Source: Hyperoodon ampullatus
Taxonomy: Eukaryota; Chordata; Mammalia; Artiodactyla; Ziphiidae
Direction: 5' to 3'
Assembly: GCA_949752795.1 (NCBI GenBank)
Contig: CATKHW010000426.1
Location: 248,001 to 312,000, forward strand
DNA: 64,000 nt
Shown: in pieces, positions 24,350 through 36,529 of the stretch
Layout: each line of letters begins with the position of its first letter
Position numbering within the stretch: the first letter of the stretch is position 1
The notes under the pieces: model-generated
Databases searched by the model: none
Told to the model about the DNA's origin: nothing
What the model saw: only the letters and a program-made list of their open reading frames with translations
Made by a program: the position numbers and the translations under genes

Positions 24350-26092
24350 TGGTGAGATTGGGTGAGCAAATGCAGACCCTTTAAAGCAATAATGCATGGC
24401 ACACATTCCATGGGTCCCAACTCTCCAGGTTGAAGGGAATATTACTACAGATATAACATGTACGGGAATCCTAGAGAACGGACACACTGTGAATACGAAA
24501 GGTTTCTAAAACTCAACGAATAGTCCCTCTCCTGGTGCTCCGGTTTGACTTTCCATCTGCTTTATTATCAACCTCCCAACTTGGAGAGACAGCCCCTTTA
24601 ACCTCCTGGTTCGCACAGGTTGCCAATTTGGCAGAGGATGAAAGGGAAGAGGGAGAACCAATGAGAGAGTAGCTGTTAGGCATTTGGACGGGCACATATC
24701 ACTGTAATTTCCCGGCAGGAAGAAGAATTAACCAAAGTCTCAGCCACCCACCGGGAATCAGTATAGATCCTGAACCAAAATTTTGGACTTGCGGTCAGCT
24801 CACCAAAAACGAGTTGAAAAATGGAGCTCAGGGGCACAGCAATTCACAAACTGGCCGAGTAATAAAGAACAACTATCGTCCAAAAATCTGTTGAGGGAAG
24901 GCAACGAGGCGGACTTGAAAGCGAGGCAGAATAGCAGGAAACAGATTTCAAGAGGTACGTTGGAATCACCTTTAAAGCACAGGAAGAGGGGCACAACTTC
25001 GACAATGATGCACTTGGCCAAAAAGGGCGTATGCGTTTTCTCCTGAATATATTCAGGAGAAAACGCATACGCCCTTTTTGGCCAAGCAAGCAAGCGGGCA
25101 ATGCAAATCTGCACTACAAAGAAGTATCACTTCCCACCGGTCAAAAGGGACATCCACAAAATGTGTAAAAACCAGAAAGGCAAGACAGGCCCTGGAGAAC
25201 AGGGAGCCTTGTTATGCTGATGGGCGGGATGTAAATTGCCAACTGCCTCTCTGGAGGAGTGCATTGTGTTCCCTAAAACAAGTAAACAACAGAGCTACAG
25301 AGCCAAGGGCACTTCCAGTCTAGGGAATATACCTTGGGAAAACTGAAAATCAAAAAGACACAGCCACCCCAAAATTTAGGGCTGCACTGCTTACAGGACC
25401 TCAACTTGGGTACACCTTAAATATCCCAGGAAATATAAAAATGGTTCAAAAAATTGTGGTACTTACGTACGATGGAATATCCCTCAGCCATGAAATCAAT
25501 GTCATAAGACCAGTAGCAGCAAAATGGGTGGATTCAGGTACGATGATTCTAAGTGAAATAAGTCACACAGAAAAAGAAACTTATCATAAGATATCACTTA
25601 TGAAGATCCTGTAAACATGGCTACACTTGAACTGAGTTAGGAAAGAGAACAGTGTCTCACATTTAGAAAACACTCTTATGCCTGCTTAAGGCGGAAGGAG
25701 AGGTGGGGTGATGCATAAAACCAGAGTTTGATATAAGCACAGGTACCGTTCCAAAAACCAACTATGGAATAGACAAGACCTACACCTTCCTCAGTGAAAG
25801 GGGCTCAAAACCCCATATTTCCCGCAGAGGAATATATCTGACTAGTAAAGTAAGAATCTTAAAACCTATGTATTGATATGTCTCCGTAAGGGAATCAAGT
25901 GTGTCTAGACTGGGATAAATATGGCAGCGAGAATCAGCTCAAGCCCACTATAAAAAGGAATTTCAAAAATAAAACAAAAAAACTGGGAAATTCTTTACAA
26001 TTCCTTCAGGGTCTCTGATGAAACCTGAAATGACCCTATCTACAATGACAGCTGGATGTGGCATAAGGCTGGACACTTGGGACTGAGAGGAT
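24350..26092 (+). repeat. Repeat unit 15 (copy of unit 10; source of unit 21)
   Basis: 1,743 bp. It has the unit 10 markers without ctccagattg, the AGTAA duplication at 25844-25853, a 1-bp loss at cttacagga (about 25394) that breaks the 93-codon frame, and aggggctc (25800). All recur in unit 21. The palindrome at 25013-25086 is perfect. Confidence 0.96.
25844..25853 (+). repeat. AGTAA 5-bp tandem duplication, unit 15
   Basis: Same duplication, 8,699 bp (5 units) further on. Inherited from unit 10 by the 5-unit block. Confidence 0.95.
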
Positions 26093-27830
26093 TGGTGAGA
26101 TTGGGTGAGCAAATGCAGACCCTTTAAAGCAATAATGCATGGCACACATTCCATGGGTCCCAACTCTCCAGGTTGAAGGGAATATTACTACAGATATAAC
26201 ATGTACGGGAATCCTAGAGAACGGACACACTGTGAATACGAAAGGTTTCTAAAACTCAACGAATAGTCCCTCTCCTGGTGCTCCGGTTTGACTTTCCATC
26301 TGCTTTATTATCAACCTCCCAACTTGGAGAGACAGCCCCTTTAACCTCCTGGTTCGCACAGGTTGCCAATTTGGCAGAGGATGAAAGGGAAGAGGGAGAA
26401 CCAATGAGAGAGTAGCTGTTAGGCATTTGGACGGGCACATATCACTGTAATTTCCCGGCAGGAAGAAGAATTAACCAAAGTCTCAGCCACCCACCGGGAA
26501 TCAGTATAGATCCTGAACCAAAATTTTGGACTTGCGGTCAGCTCACCAAAAACGAGTTGAAAAATGGAGCTCAGGGGCACAGCAATTCACAAACTGGCCG
26601 AGTAATAAAGAACAACTATCGTCCAAAAATCTGTTGAGGGAAGGCAACGAGGCGGACTTGAAAGCGAGGCAGAATAGCAGGAAACAGATTTCAAGAGGTA
26701 CGTTGGAATCGCCTTTAAAGCACAGGAAGAGGGGCACAACTTCGACAATGATGCACTTGGCCAAAAAGGGCGTATGCGTTTTCTCCTGAATATATTCAGG
26801 AGAAAACGCATACGCCCTTTTTGGCCAAGCAAGCAAGCGGGCAATGCAATTCTGCACTACAAAGAAGTATCACTTCCCACCGGTCAAAAGGGACATCCAC
26901 AAAATGTGTAAAAACCAGAAAGGCAAGACAGGCCCTAGAGAACAGGGAGCCTTGTTATGCTGATGGGCGGGATGTAAATTGCCAACTGCCTCTCTGGAGG
27001 AGTGCATTGTGTTCCCTAAAACAAGTAAACAACAGAGCTACAGAGCCAAGGGCACTTCCAGTCTAGGGAATATACCTTGGGAAAACTGAAAATCAAAAAG
27101 ACACAGCCACCCCAAAATTTAGGGCTGCACTGCTTACAAGGACCTCAACTTGGGTACACCTTAAATATTCCAGGAAATATAAAAATGGTTCAAAAAATTG
27201 TGGTACTTACGTACGATGGAATATCCCTCAGCCATGAAATCAATGTCATAAGACCAGTAGCAGCAAAATGGGTGGATTCAGGTACGATGATTCTAAGTGA
27301 AATAAGTCACACAGAAAAAGAAACTTATCATAAGATATCACTTATGAAGATCCTGTAAACATGGCTACACTTGAACTGAGTTAGGAAAGAGAACAGTGTC
27401 TCACATTTAGAAAACACTCTTATGCCTGCTTAAGGGGGAAGGAGAGGTGGGGTGATGCATAAAACCAGAGTTTGATATAAGCACAGGTACCGTTCCAAAA
27501 ACCAACTATGGAATAGAGAAGACCTACACCTTCCTCAGTGAAAGGGACTCAAACCCCATATTTCCCGCAGAGGAATATATCTGACTAGTAAGAATCTTAA
27601 AACCTATGTATTGATATGTCTCCGTAAGGGAATCATGTGTGTCTAGACTGGGATAAATATGGCAGCGAGAATCAGCTCAAACCCACTATAAAAAGGAATT
27701 TCAAAAATAAAACAAAAAAACTGGGAAATTCTTTACAATTCCTTCAGGGTCTCTGATGAAACCTGAAATGACCCTATCTACAATGACAGCTGGATGTGGC
27801 ATAAGGCTGGACACTTGGGACTGAGAGGAT
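26093..27830 (+). repeat. Repeat unit 16 (central; source of unit 22)
   Basis: 1,738 bp. Markers: gcaattctgc (26846), cctagagaac (26935), atattccagg (27166), agagaagacc (27514), a 1-bp loss at ctcaaacccc (about 27550) and aatcatgtg (27631). All are shared with unit 22. The palindrome at 26756-26829 is perfect. Confidence 0.96.
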
Positions 27831-29569
27831 TGGTGAGATTGGGTGAGCAAATGCAGACCCTTTAAAGCAATAATGCATGGCACACATTCCATGGGTCCCA
27901 ACTCTCCAGGTTGAAGGGAATATTACTACAGATATAACATGTACGGGAATCCTAGAGAACGGACACACTGTGAATACGAAAGGTTTCTAAAACTCAACGA
28001 ATAGTCCCTCTCCTGGTGCTCCGGTTTGACTTTCCATCTGCTTTATTATCAACCTCCCAACTTGGAGAGACAGCCCCTTTAACCTCCTGGTTCGCACAGG
28101 TTGCCAATTTGGCAGAGGATGAAAGGGAAGAGGGAGAACCAATGAGAGAGTAGCTGTTAGGCATTTGGACGGGCACATATCACTGTAATTTCCCGGCAGG
28201 AAGAAGAATTAGCCAAAGTCTCAGCCACCCACCGGGAATCAGTATAGATCCTGAACCAAAATTTTGGACTTGCGGTCAGCTCACCAAAAACGAGTTGAAA
28301 AATGGAGCTCAGGGGCACAGCAATTCACAAACTGGCCGAGTAATAAAGGACAACTATCGTCCAAAAATCTGTTGAGGGAAGGCAACGAGGCGGACTTGAA
28401 AGCGAGGCAGAATAGCAGGAAACAGATTTCCAGAGGTACGTTGGAATCGCCTTTAAAGCACAGGAAGAGGGGCACAACTTCGACAATGATGCACTTGGCC
28501 AAAAAGGGCGTATGCGTTTTCTCCTGAATATATTCAGGAGAAAACGCATACGCCCTTTTTGGCCAAGCAAGCAAGCGGGCAATGCAAATCTGCACTACAA
28601 AGAAGTATCACTTCCCACCGGTCAAAAGGGACATCCACAAAATGTGTAAAAACCAGAAAGGCAAGACAGGCCCTGGAGAACAGGGAGCCTTGTTATGCTG
28701 ATGGGCGGGATGTAAATTGCCAACTGCCTCTCTGGAGGAGTGCATTGTGTTCCCTAAAACAAGTAAACAACAGAGCTACAGAGCCAAGGGCACTTCCAGT
28801 CTAGGGAATATACCTTGGGAAAACTGAAAATCAAAAAGACACAGCCACCTCAAAATTTAGGGCTGCACTGCTTACAAGGACCTCAACTTGGGTACACCTT
28901 AAATATCCCAGGAAATATAAAAATGGTTCAAAAAATTGTGGTACTTACGTACGATGGAATATCCCTCAGCCATGAAATCAATGTCATAAGACCAGTAGCA
29001 GCAAAATGGGTGGATTCAGGTACGATGATTCTAAGTGAAATAAGTCACACAGAAAAAGAAACTTATCATAAGATATCACTTATGAAGATCCTGTAAACAT
29101 GGCTACACTTGAACTGAGTTAGGAAAGAGAACAGTGTCTCACATTTAGAAAACACTCTTATGCCTGCTTAAGGGGGAAGGAGAGGTGGGGTGATGCATAA
29201 AACCAGAGTTTGATATAAGCACAGGTACCGTTCCAAAAACCAACTATGGAATAGACAAGACCTACACCTTCCTCAGTGAAAGGGACTCAAAACCCCATAT
29301 TTCCCACAGAGGAATATATCTGACTAGTAACAATCTTAAAACCTATGTATTGATATGTCTCCGTAAGGGAATCAAGTGTGTCTAGACTGGGATAAATATG
29401 GCAGCGAGAATCAGCTCAAACCCACTATAAAAAGGAATTTCAAAAATAAAACAAAAAAACTGGGAAATTCTTTACAATTCCTTCAGGGTCTCTGATGAAA
29501 CCTGAAATGACCCTATCTACAATGACAGCTGGATGTGGCATAAGGCTGGACACTTGGGACTGAGAGGAT
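27831..29569 (+). repeat. Repeat unit 17 (central; source of unit 23)
   Basis: 1,739 bp. Markers: aattagcc (28208), atttccagagg, ccacctcaaaa (28847), ttcccacag (29302) and agtaacaatc (29325). All are shared with unit 23. The palindrome at 28494-28567 is perfect. Confidence 0.96.
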
Positions 29570-31308
29570 TGGTGAGATTGGGTGAGCAAATGCAGACCAT
29601 TTAAAGCAATAATGCATGGCACATATTCCATGGGTCCCAACTCTCCAGGTTGAAGGGAATATTACTACAGATATAACATGTACGGGAATCCTAGAGAACG
29701 GACACACTGTGAATACGAAGGGTTTCTAAAACTCAACGAATAGTCCCTCTCCTGGTGCTCCGGTTTGACTTTCCATCTGCTTTATTATCAACCTCCCAAC
29801 TTGGAGAGACAGCCCCTTTAACCTCCTGGTTTGCACAGGTTGCCAATTTGGCGGAGGATGAAAGGGAAGAGGGAGAACCAATGAGAGAGTAGCTGTTAGG
29901 CATTTGGACGGGCATATATCACTGTAATTTCCCAGCAGGAAGAAGAATTAACCAAAGTCTCAGCCACCCACCGGGAATCAGTATAGATCCTGAACCAAAA
30001 TTTTGGACTTGCGGTCAGCTCACCAAAAACGAGTTGAAAAATGGAGCTCAGGGGCACAGCAATTCACAAACTGGCCGAGTAATAAAGGACAACTATCGTC
30101 CAAAAATCTGTTGAGGGAAGGCAATGAGGCGGACTTGAAAGCGAGGCAGAATAGCAGAAAACAGATTTCCAGAGGTACGTTGGAATCACCTTTAAAGCAC
30201 AGGAAGAGGGGCACAACTTCGACAATGATGCACTTGGCCAAAAAGGACGTATGCGTTTTCTCCTGAATATATTCAGGAGAAAACGCATACGTCCTTTTTG
30301 GCCAAGCAAGCAAGCGGGCAATGCAAATCTGCACTACAAAGAAGTATCACTTCCCACCGGTCAAAAGGGACATCCACAAAATGTGTAAAAACCAGAAAGG
30401 CAAGACAGGCCCTGGAGAACAGGGAGCCTTGTTATGCTGATGGGCGGGATGTAAATTGCCAACTGCCTCTCTGGAGGAGTGCATTGTGTTCCCTAAAACA
30501 AGTAAACAACAGAGCTACAGAGCCAAGGGCACTTCCAGTCTAGGGAATATACCTTGGGAAAACTGAAAATCAAAAAGACACAGCCACCCCAAAATTTAGG
30601 CCTGCACTGCTTACAAGGACCTCAACTTGGGTACACCTTAAATATCCCAGGAAATATAAAAATGGTTCAAAAAATTGTGGTACTTACGTACGATGGAATA
30701 TCCCTCAGCCATGAAATCAATGTCATAAGACCAGTAGCAGCAAAATGGGTGGATTCAGGTACGATGATTCTAAGTGAAATAAGTCACACAGAAAAAGAAA
30801 CTTATCATAAGATATCACTTATGAAGATCCTGTAAACATGGCTACACTTGAACTGAGTTAGGAAAGAGAACAGTGTCTCACATTTAGAAAACACTCTTAT
30901 GCCTGCTTAAGGGGGAAGGAGAGGTGGGGTGATGCATAAAACCAGAGTTTGATATAAGCACAGGTACCGTTCCAAAAACCAACTATGGAATAGACAAGAC
31001 CTACACCTTCCTCAGTGAAAGGGACTCAAAACCCCATATTTCCCACAGAGGAATATATCTGACTAGTAACAATCTTAAAACCTATGTATTGATATGTCTC
31101 CGTAAGGGAATCAAGTGTGTCTAGACTGGGATAAATATGGCAGCGAGAATCAGCTCAAACCCACTATAAAAAGGAATTTCAAAAATAAAACAAAAAAACT
31201 GGGAAATTCTTTACAATTCCTTCAGGGTCTCTGATGAAACCTGAAATGACCCTATCTACAATGACAGCTGGATGTGGCATAAGGCTGGACACTTGGGACT
31301 GAGAGGAT
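29570..31308 (+). repeat. Repeat unit 18 (central; paired palindrome change)
   Basis: 1,739 bp and the most marked central type: gaccattt, cacatattcc, cgaagggttt, gtttgcac, ggcggagg, gcatatatc, cccagcagg, caatgagg, gcagaaaac and gaatcacc. Its palindrome carries a matched pair of changes. ggcctgcac at 30599 is private, being absent from its copy, unit 24. Its first half is also shared with unit 28. Confidence 0.96.
30233..30306. repeat. Palindrome with matched double substitution, unit 18
   Basis: Left arm G to A at 30247 (palindrome position 15) and right arm C to T at 30292 (position 60). Positions 15 and 60 face each other (15 + 60 = 75), so a G:C pair has become A:T and the 74 bp remain perfectly self-complementary. 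Neither change is at a CpG. Confidence 0.95.
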
Positions 31309-33047
31309 TGGTGAGATTGGGTGAGCAAATGCAGACCCTTTAAAGCAATAATGCATGGCACCCATTCCATGTGTCCCAACTCTCCAGGTTGAAGGGAATA
31401 TTACTACAGATATAACATGTACGGGAATCCTAGAGAACGGACACACTGTGAATACGAAAGGTTTCTAAAACTCAACGAATAGTCCCTCTCCTGGTGCTCC
31501 GGTTTGACTTTCCATCTGCTTTATTATCAACCTCCCAACTTGGAGAGACAGCCCCTTTAACCTCCTGGTTCGCACAGGTTGCCAATTTGGCAGAGGATGA
31601 AAGGGAAGAGGGAGAACCAATGAGAGAGTAGCTGTTAGGCATTTGGACGGGCACATATCACTGTAATTTCCCGGCAGGAAGAAGAATTAACCAAAGTCTC
31701 ACCCACCCACCGGGAATCAGTATAGATCCTGAACCAAAATTTTGGACTTGCGGTCAGCTCACCAAAAACGAGTTGAAAAATGGAGCTCAGGGGCACAGCA
31801 ATTCACAAACTGGCCGAGTAATAAAGGACAACTATCGTCCAAAAATCTGTTGAGGGAAGGCAACGAGGCGGACTTGAAAGCGAGGCAGAATAGCAGGAAA
31901 CAGATTTCCAGAGGTACGTTGGAATCACCTTTAAAGCACAGGAAGAGGGGCACAACTTCGACAATGATGCACTTGGCCAAAAAGGGCGTATGCGTTTTCT
32001 CCTGAATATATTCAGGAGAAAACGCATACGCCCTTTTTGGCCAAGCAAGCAAGAGGGCAATGCAAATCTGCACTACAAAGAAGTATCACTTCCCACCGGT
32101 CAAAAGGGACATCCACAAAATGTGTAAAAACCAGAAAGGCAAGACAGGCCCTGGAGAACAGGGAGCCTTGTTATGCTGATGGGCGGGATGTAAATTGCCA
32201 ACTGCCTCTCTGGAGGAGTGCATTGTGTTCCCTAAAACAAGTAAACAACAGAGCTACAGAGCCAAGGGCACTTCCAGTCTAGGGAATATACCTTGGGAAA
32301 ACTGAAAATCAAAAAGACACAGCCACCCCAAAATTTAGGGCTGCACTGCTTACAAGGACCTCAACTTGGGTACACCTTAAATATCCCAGGAAATATAAAA
32401 ATGGTTCAAAAAATTGTGGTACTTACGTACGATGGAATATCCCTCAGCCATGAAATCAATGTCATAAGACCAGTAGCAGCAAAATGGGTGGATTCAGGTA
32501 CGATGATTCTAAGTGAAATAAGTCACACAGAAAAAGAAACTTATCATAAGATATCACTTATGAAGATCCTGTAAACATGGCTACACTTGAACTGAGTTAG
32601 GAAAGAGAACAGTGTCTCACATTTAGAAAACACTCTTATGCCTGCTTAAGGGGGAAGGAGAGGTGGGGTGATGCATAAAACCAGAGTTTGATATAAGCAC
32701 AGGTACCGTTCCAAAAACCAACTATGGAATAGACAAGACCTACACCTTCCTCAGTGAAAGGGACTCAAAACCCCATATTTCCCGCAGAGGAATATATCTG
32801 ACTAGTAAGAATCTTAAAACCTATGTATTGATATGTCTCCGTAAGGGAATCAAGTGTGTCTAGACTGGGATAAATATGGCAGCGAGAATCAGCTCAAACC
32901 CACTATAAAAAGGAATTTCAAAAATAAAACAAAAAAACTGGGAAATTCTTTACAATTCCTTCAGGGTCTCTGATGAAACCTGAAATGACCCTATCTACAA
33001 TGACAGCTGGATGTGGCATAAGGCTGGACACTTGGGACTGAGAGGAT
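31309..33047 (+). repeat. Repeat unit 19 (central; source of unit 25)
   Basis: 1,739 bp. Markers: cacccattcc (31360), ctcacccaccc (31699), gaatcacc and gcaagagggc (about 32049), all shared with unit 25. catgtgtcc near 31370 is private. The palindrome at 31972-32045 is perfect. Confidence 0.96.
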
Positions 33048-34786
33048 TGGTGAGATTGGGTGAGCAAATGCAGACCCTTTAAAGCAATAATGCATGGCAC
33101 ACATTCCATGGGTCCCAACTCTCCAGGTTGAAGGGAATATTACTACAGATATAACATGTACGGGAATCCTAGAGAACGGACACACTGTGAATACGAAAGG
33201 TTTCTAAAACTCAACGAATAGTCCCTCTCCTGGTGCTCCGGTTTGACTTTCCATCTGCTTTATTATCAACCTCCCAACTTGGAGAGACAGCCCCTTTAAC
33301 CTCCTGGTTCGCACAGGTTGCCAATTTGGCAGAGGATGAAAGGGAAGAGGGAGAACCAATGAGAGAGTAGCTGTTAGGCATTTGGACAGGCACATATCAC
33401 TGTAATTTCCCGGCAGGAAGAAGAATTAACCAAAGTCTCAGCCACCCACCGGGAATCAGTATAGATCCTGAACCAAAATTTTGGACTTGTGGTCAGCTCA
33501 CCAAAAACGAGTTGAAAAATGGAGCTCAGGGGCACAGCAATTCACAAACTGGCCGAGTAATAAAGGACAACTATCGTCCAAAAATCTGTTGAGGGAAGGC
33601 AACGAGGCGGACTTGAAAGCGAGGCAGAATAGCAGGAAACAGATTTCCAGAGGTACGTTGGAATCGCCTTTAAAGCACAGGAAGAGGGGCACAACTTCGA
33701 CAATGATGCACTTGGCCAAAAAGGGCGTATGCGTTTTCTCCTGAATATATTCAGGAGAAAACGCATACGCCCTTTTTGGCCAAGCAAGCAAGCGGGCAAT
33801 GCAAATCTGCACTACAAAGAAGTATCACTTCCCACCGGTCAAAAGGGACATCCACAAAATGTGTAAAAACCAGAAAGGCAAGACAGGCCCTGGAGAACAG
33901 GGAGCCTTGTTATGCTGATGGGCGGGATGTAAATTGCCAACTGCCTCTCTGGAGGAGTGCATTGTGTTCCCTAAAACAAGTAAACAACAGAGCTACAGAG
34001 CCAAGGGCACTTCCAGTCTAGGGAATATACCTTGGGAAAACTGAAAATCAAAAAGACACAGCCAACCCAAAATTTAGGGCTGCACTGCTTACAAGGACCT
34101 CAACTTGGGTACACCTTAAATATCCCAGGAAATATAAAAATGGTTCAAAAAATTGTGGTACTTACGTACGATGGAATATCCCTCAGCCATGAAATCAATG
34201 TCATAAGACCAGTAGCAGCAAAATGGGTGGATTCAGGTACGATGATTCTAAGTGAAATAAGTCACACAGAAAAAGAAACTTATCATAAGATATCACTTAT
34301 GAAGATCCTGTAAACATGGCTACACTTGAACTGAGTTAGGAAAGAGAACAGTGTCTCACATTTAGAAAAGACTCTTATGCCTGCTTAAGGGGGAAGGAGA
34401 GGTGGGGTGATGCATAAAACCAGAGTTTGATATAAGCACAGGTACCGTTCCAAAAACCAACTATGGAATAGACAAGACCTACACCTTCCTCAGTGAAAGG
34501 GACTCAAAACCCCATATTTCCCGCAGAGGAATATATCTGACTAGTAAGAATCTTAAAATTTATGTATTGATATGTCTCTGTAAGGGAATCAAGTGTGTCT
34601 AGACTGGGATAAATATGGCAGCGAGAATCAGCTCAAACCCACTATAAAAAGGAATTTCAAAAATAAAACAAAAAAACTGGGAAATTCTTTACAATTCCTT
34701 CAGGGTCTCTGATGAAACCTGAAATGACCCTATCTACAATGACAGCTGGATGTGACATAAGGCTGGACACTTGGGACTGAGAGGAT
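33048..34786 (+). repeat. Repeat unit 20 (copy of unit 14)
   Basis: 1,739 bp. It carries every unit 14 marker, including aaaagactc and aaaatttatg, 10,437 bp downstream. I found no private change. The palindrome at 33711-33784 is perfect. Confidence 0.96.
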
Positions 34787-36529
34787 TGGTGAGATTGGGT
34801 GAGCAAATGCAGACCCTTTAAAGCAATAATGCATGGCACACATTCCATGGGTCCCAACTCTCCAGGTTGAAGGGAATATTACTACAGATATAACATGTAC
34901 GGGAATCCTAGAGAACGGACACACTGTGAATACGAAAGGTTTCTAAAACTCAACGAATAGTCCCTCTCCTGGTGCTCCGGTTTGACTTTCCATCTGCTTT
35001 ATTATCAACCTCCCAACTTGGAGAGACAGCCCCTTTAACCTCCTGGTTCGCACAGGTTGCCAATTTGGCAGAGGATGAAAGGGAAGAGGGAGAACCAATG
35101 AGAGAGTAGCTGTTAGGCATTTGGACGGGCACATATCACTGTAATTTCCCGGCAGGAAGAAGAATTAACCAAAGTCTCAGCCACCCACCGGGAATCAGTA
35201 TAGATCCTGAACCAAAATTTTGGACTTGCGGTCAGCTCACCAAAAACGAGTTGAAAAATGGAGCTCAGGGGCACAGCAATTCACAAACTGGCCGAGTAAT
35301 AAAGAACAACTATCGTCCAAAAATCTGTTGAGGGAAGGCAACGAGGCGGACTTGAAAGCGAGGCAGAATAGCAGGAAACAGATTTCAAGAGGTACGTTGG
35401 AATCACCTTTAAAGCACAGGAAGAGGGGCACAACTTCGACAATGATGCACTTGGCCAAAAAGGGCGTATGCGTTTTCTCCTGAATATATTCAGGAGAAAA
35501 CGCATACGCCCTTTTTGGCCAAGCAAGCAAGCGGGCAATGCAAATCTGCACTACAAAGAAGTATCACTTCCCACCGGTCAAAAGGGACATCCACAAAATG
35601 TGTAAAAACCAGAAAGGCAAGACAGGCCCTGGAGAACAGGGAGCCTTGTTATGCTGATGGGCGGGATGTAAATTGCCAACTGCCTCTCTGGAGGAGTGCA
35701 TTGTGTTCCCTAAAACAAGTAAACAACAGAGCTACAGAGCCAAGGGCACTTCCAGTCTAGGGAATATACCTTGGGAAAACTGAAAATCAAAAAGACACAG
35801 CCACCCCAAAATTTAGGGCTGCACTGCTTACAGGACCTCAACTTGGGTACACCTTAAATATCCCAGGAAATATAAAAATGGTTCAAAAAATTGTGGTACT
35901 TACGTACGATGGAATATCCCTCAGCCATGAAATCAATGTCATAAGACCAGTAGCAGCAAAATGGGTGGATTCAGGTACGATGATTCTAAGTGAAATAAGT
36001 CACACAGAAAAAGAAACTTATCATAAGATATCACTTATGAAGATCCTGTAAACATGGCTACACTTGAACTGAGTTAGGAAAGAGAACAGTGTCTCACATT
36101 TAGAAAACACTCTTATGCCTGCTTAAGGCGGAAGGAGAGGTGGGGTGATGCATAAAACCAGAGTTTGATATAAGCACAGGTACCGTTCCAAAAACCAACT
36201 ATGGAATAGACAAGACCTACACCTTCCTCAGTGAAAGGGGCTCAAAACCCCATATTTCCCGCAGAGGAATATATCTGACTAGTAAAGTAAGAATCTTAAA
36301 ACCTATGTATTGATATGTCTCCGTAAGGGAATCAAGTGTGTCTAGACTGGGATAAATATGGCAGCGAGAATCAGCTCAAGCCCACTATAAAAAGGAATTT
36401 CAAAAATAAAACAAAAAAACTGGGAAATTCTTTACAATTCCTTCAGGGTCTCTGATGAAACCTGAAATGACCCTATCTACAATGACAGCTGGATGTGGCA
36501 TAAGGCTGGACACTTGGGACTGAGAGGAT
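34787..36529 (+). repeat. Repeat unit 21 (copy of unit 15)
   Basis: 1,743 bp, reproducing the unit 15 length. The same 1-bp loss (about 35831), aggggctc and AGTAA duplication (36281-36290) are present. The palindrome at 35450-35523 is perfect. Confidence 0.96.
36281..36290 (+). repeat. AGTAA 5-bp tandem duplication, unit 21
   Basis: Same duplication, 10,437 bp (6 units) further on. Inherited from unit 15 by the 6-unit block. Confidence 0.95.

Larger units (their letters stand above)
18269..26700 (+). repeat. 5-unit higher-order block, copy 2 (approximate ends)
   Basis: Second copy of the 5-unit block. It differs from copy 1 at a handful of sites I could see: no AGTAA duplication in unit 11, gtgatccgg in unit 12, aaaagactc and aaaatttatg in unit 14, and a base loss and aggggctc in unit 15. 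The match fails by about 26711, where unit 16 lacks the gaatcacc of unit 11. Confidence 0.87.
22611..33047 (+). repeat. 6-unit higher-order block, copy 1 (units 14-19)
   Basis: Six distinct unit types in fixed order, repeated 10,437 bp downstream. The left end is uncertain (between about 21,616 and 22,800) because neighbouring sequence is uninformative. The block includes units 14-15, which are products of the 5-unit duplication, so it is the younger event. Confidence 0.92.
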
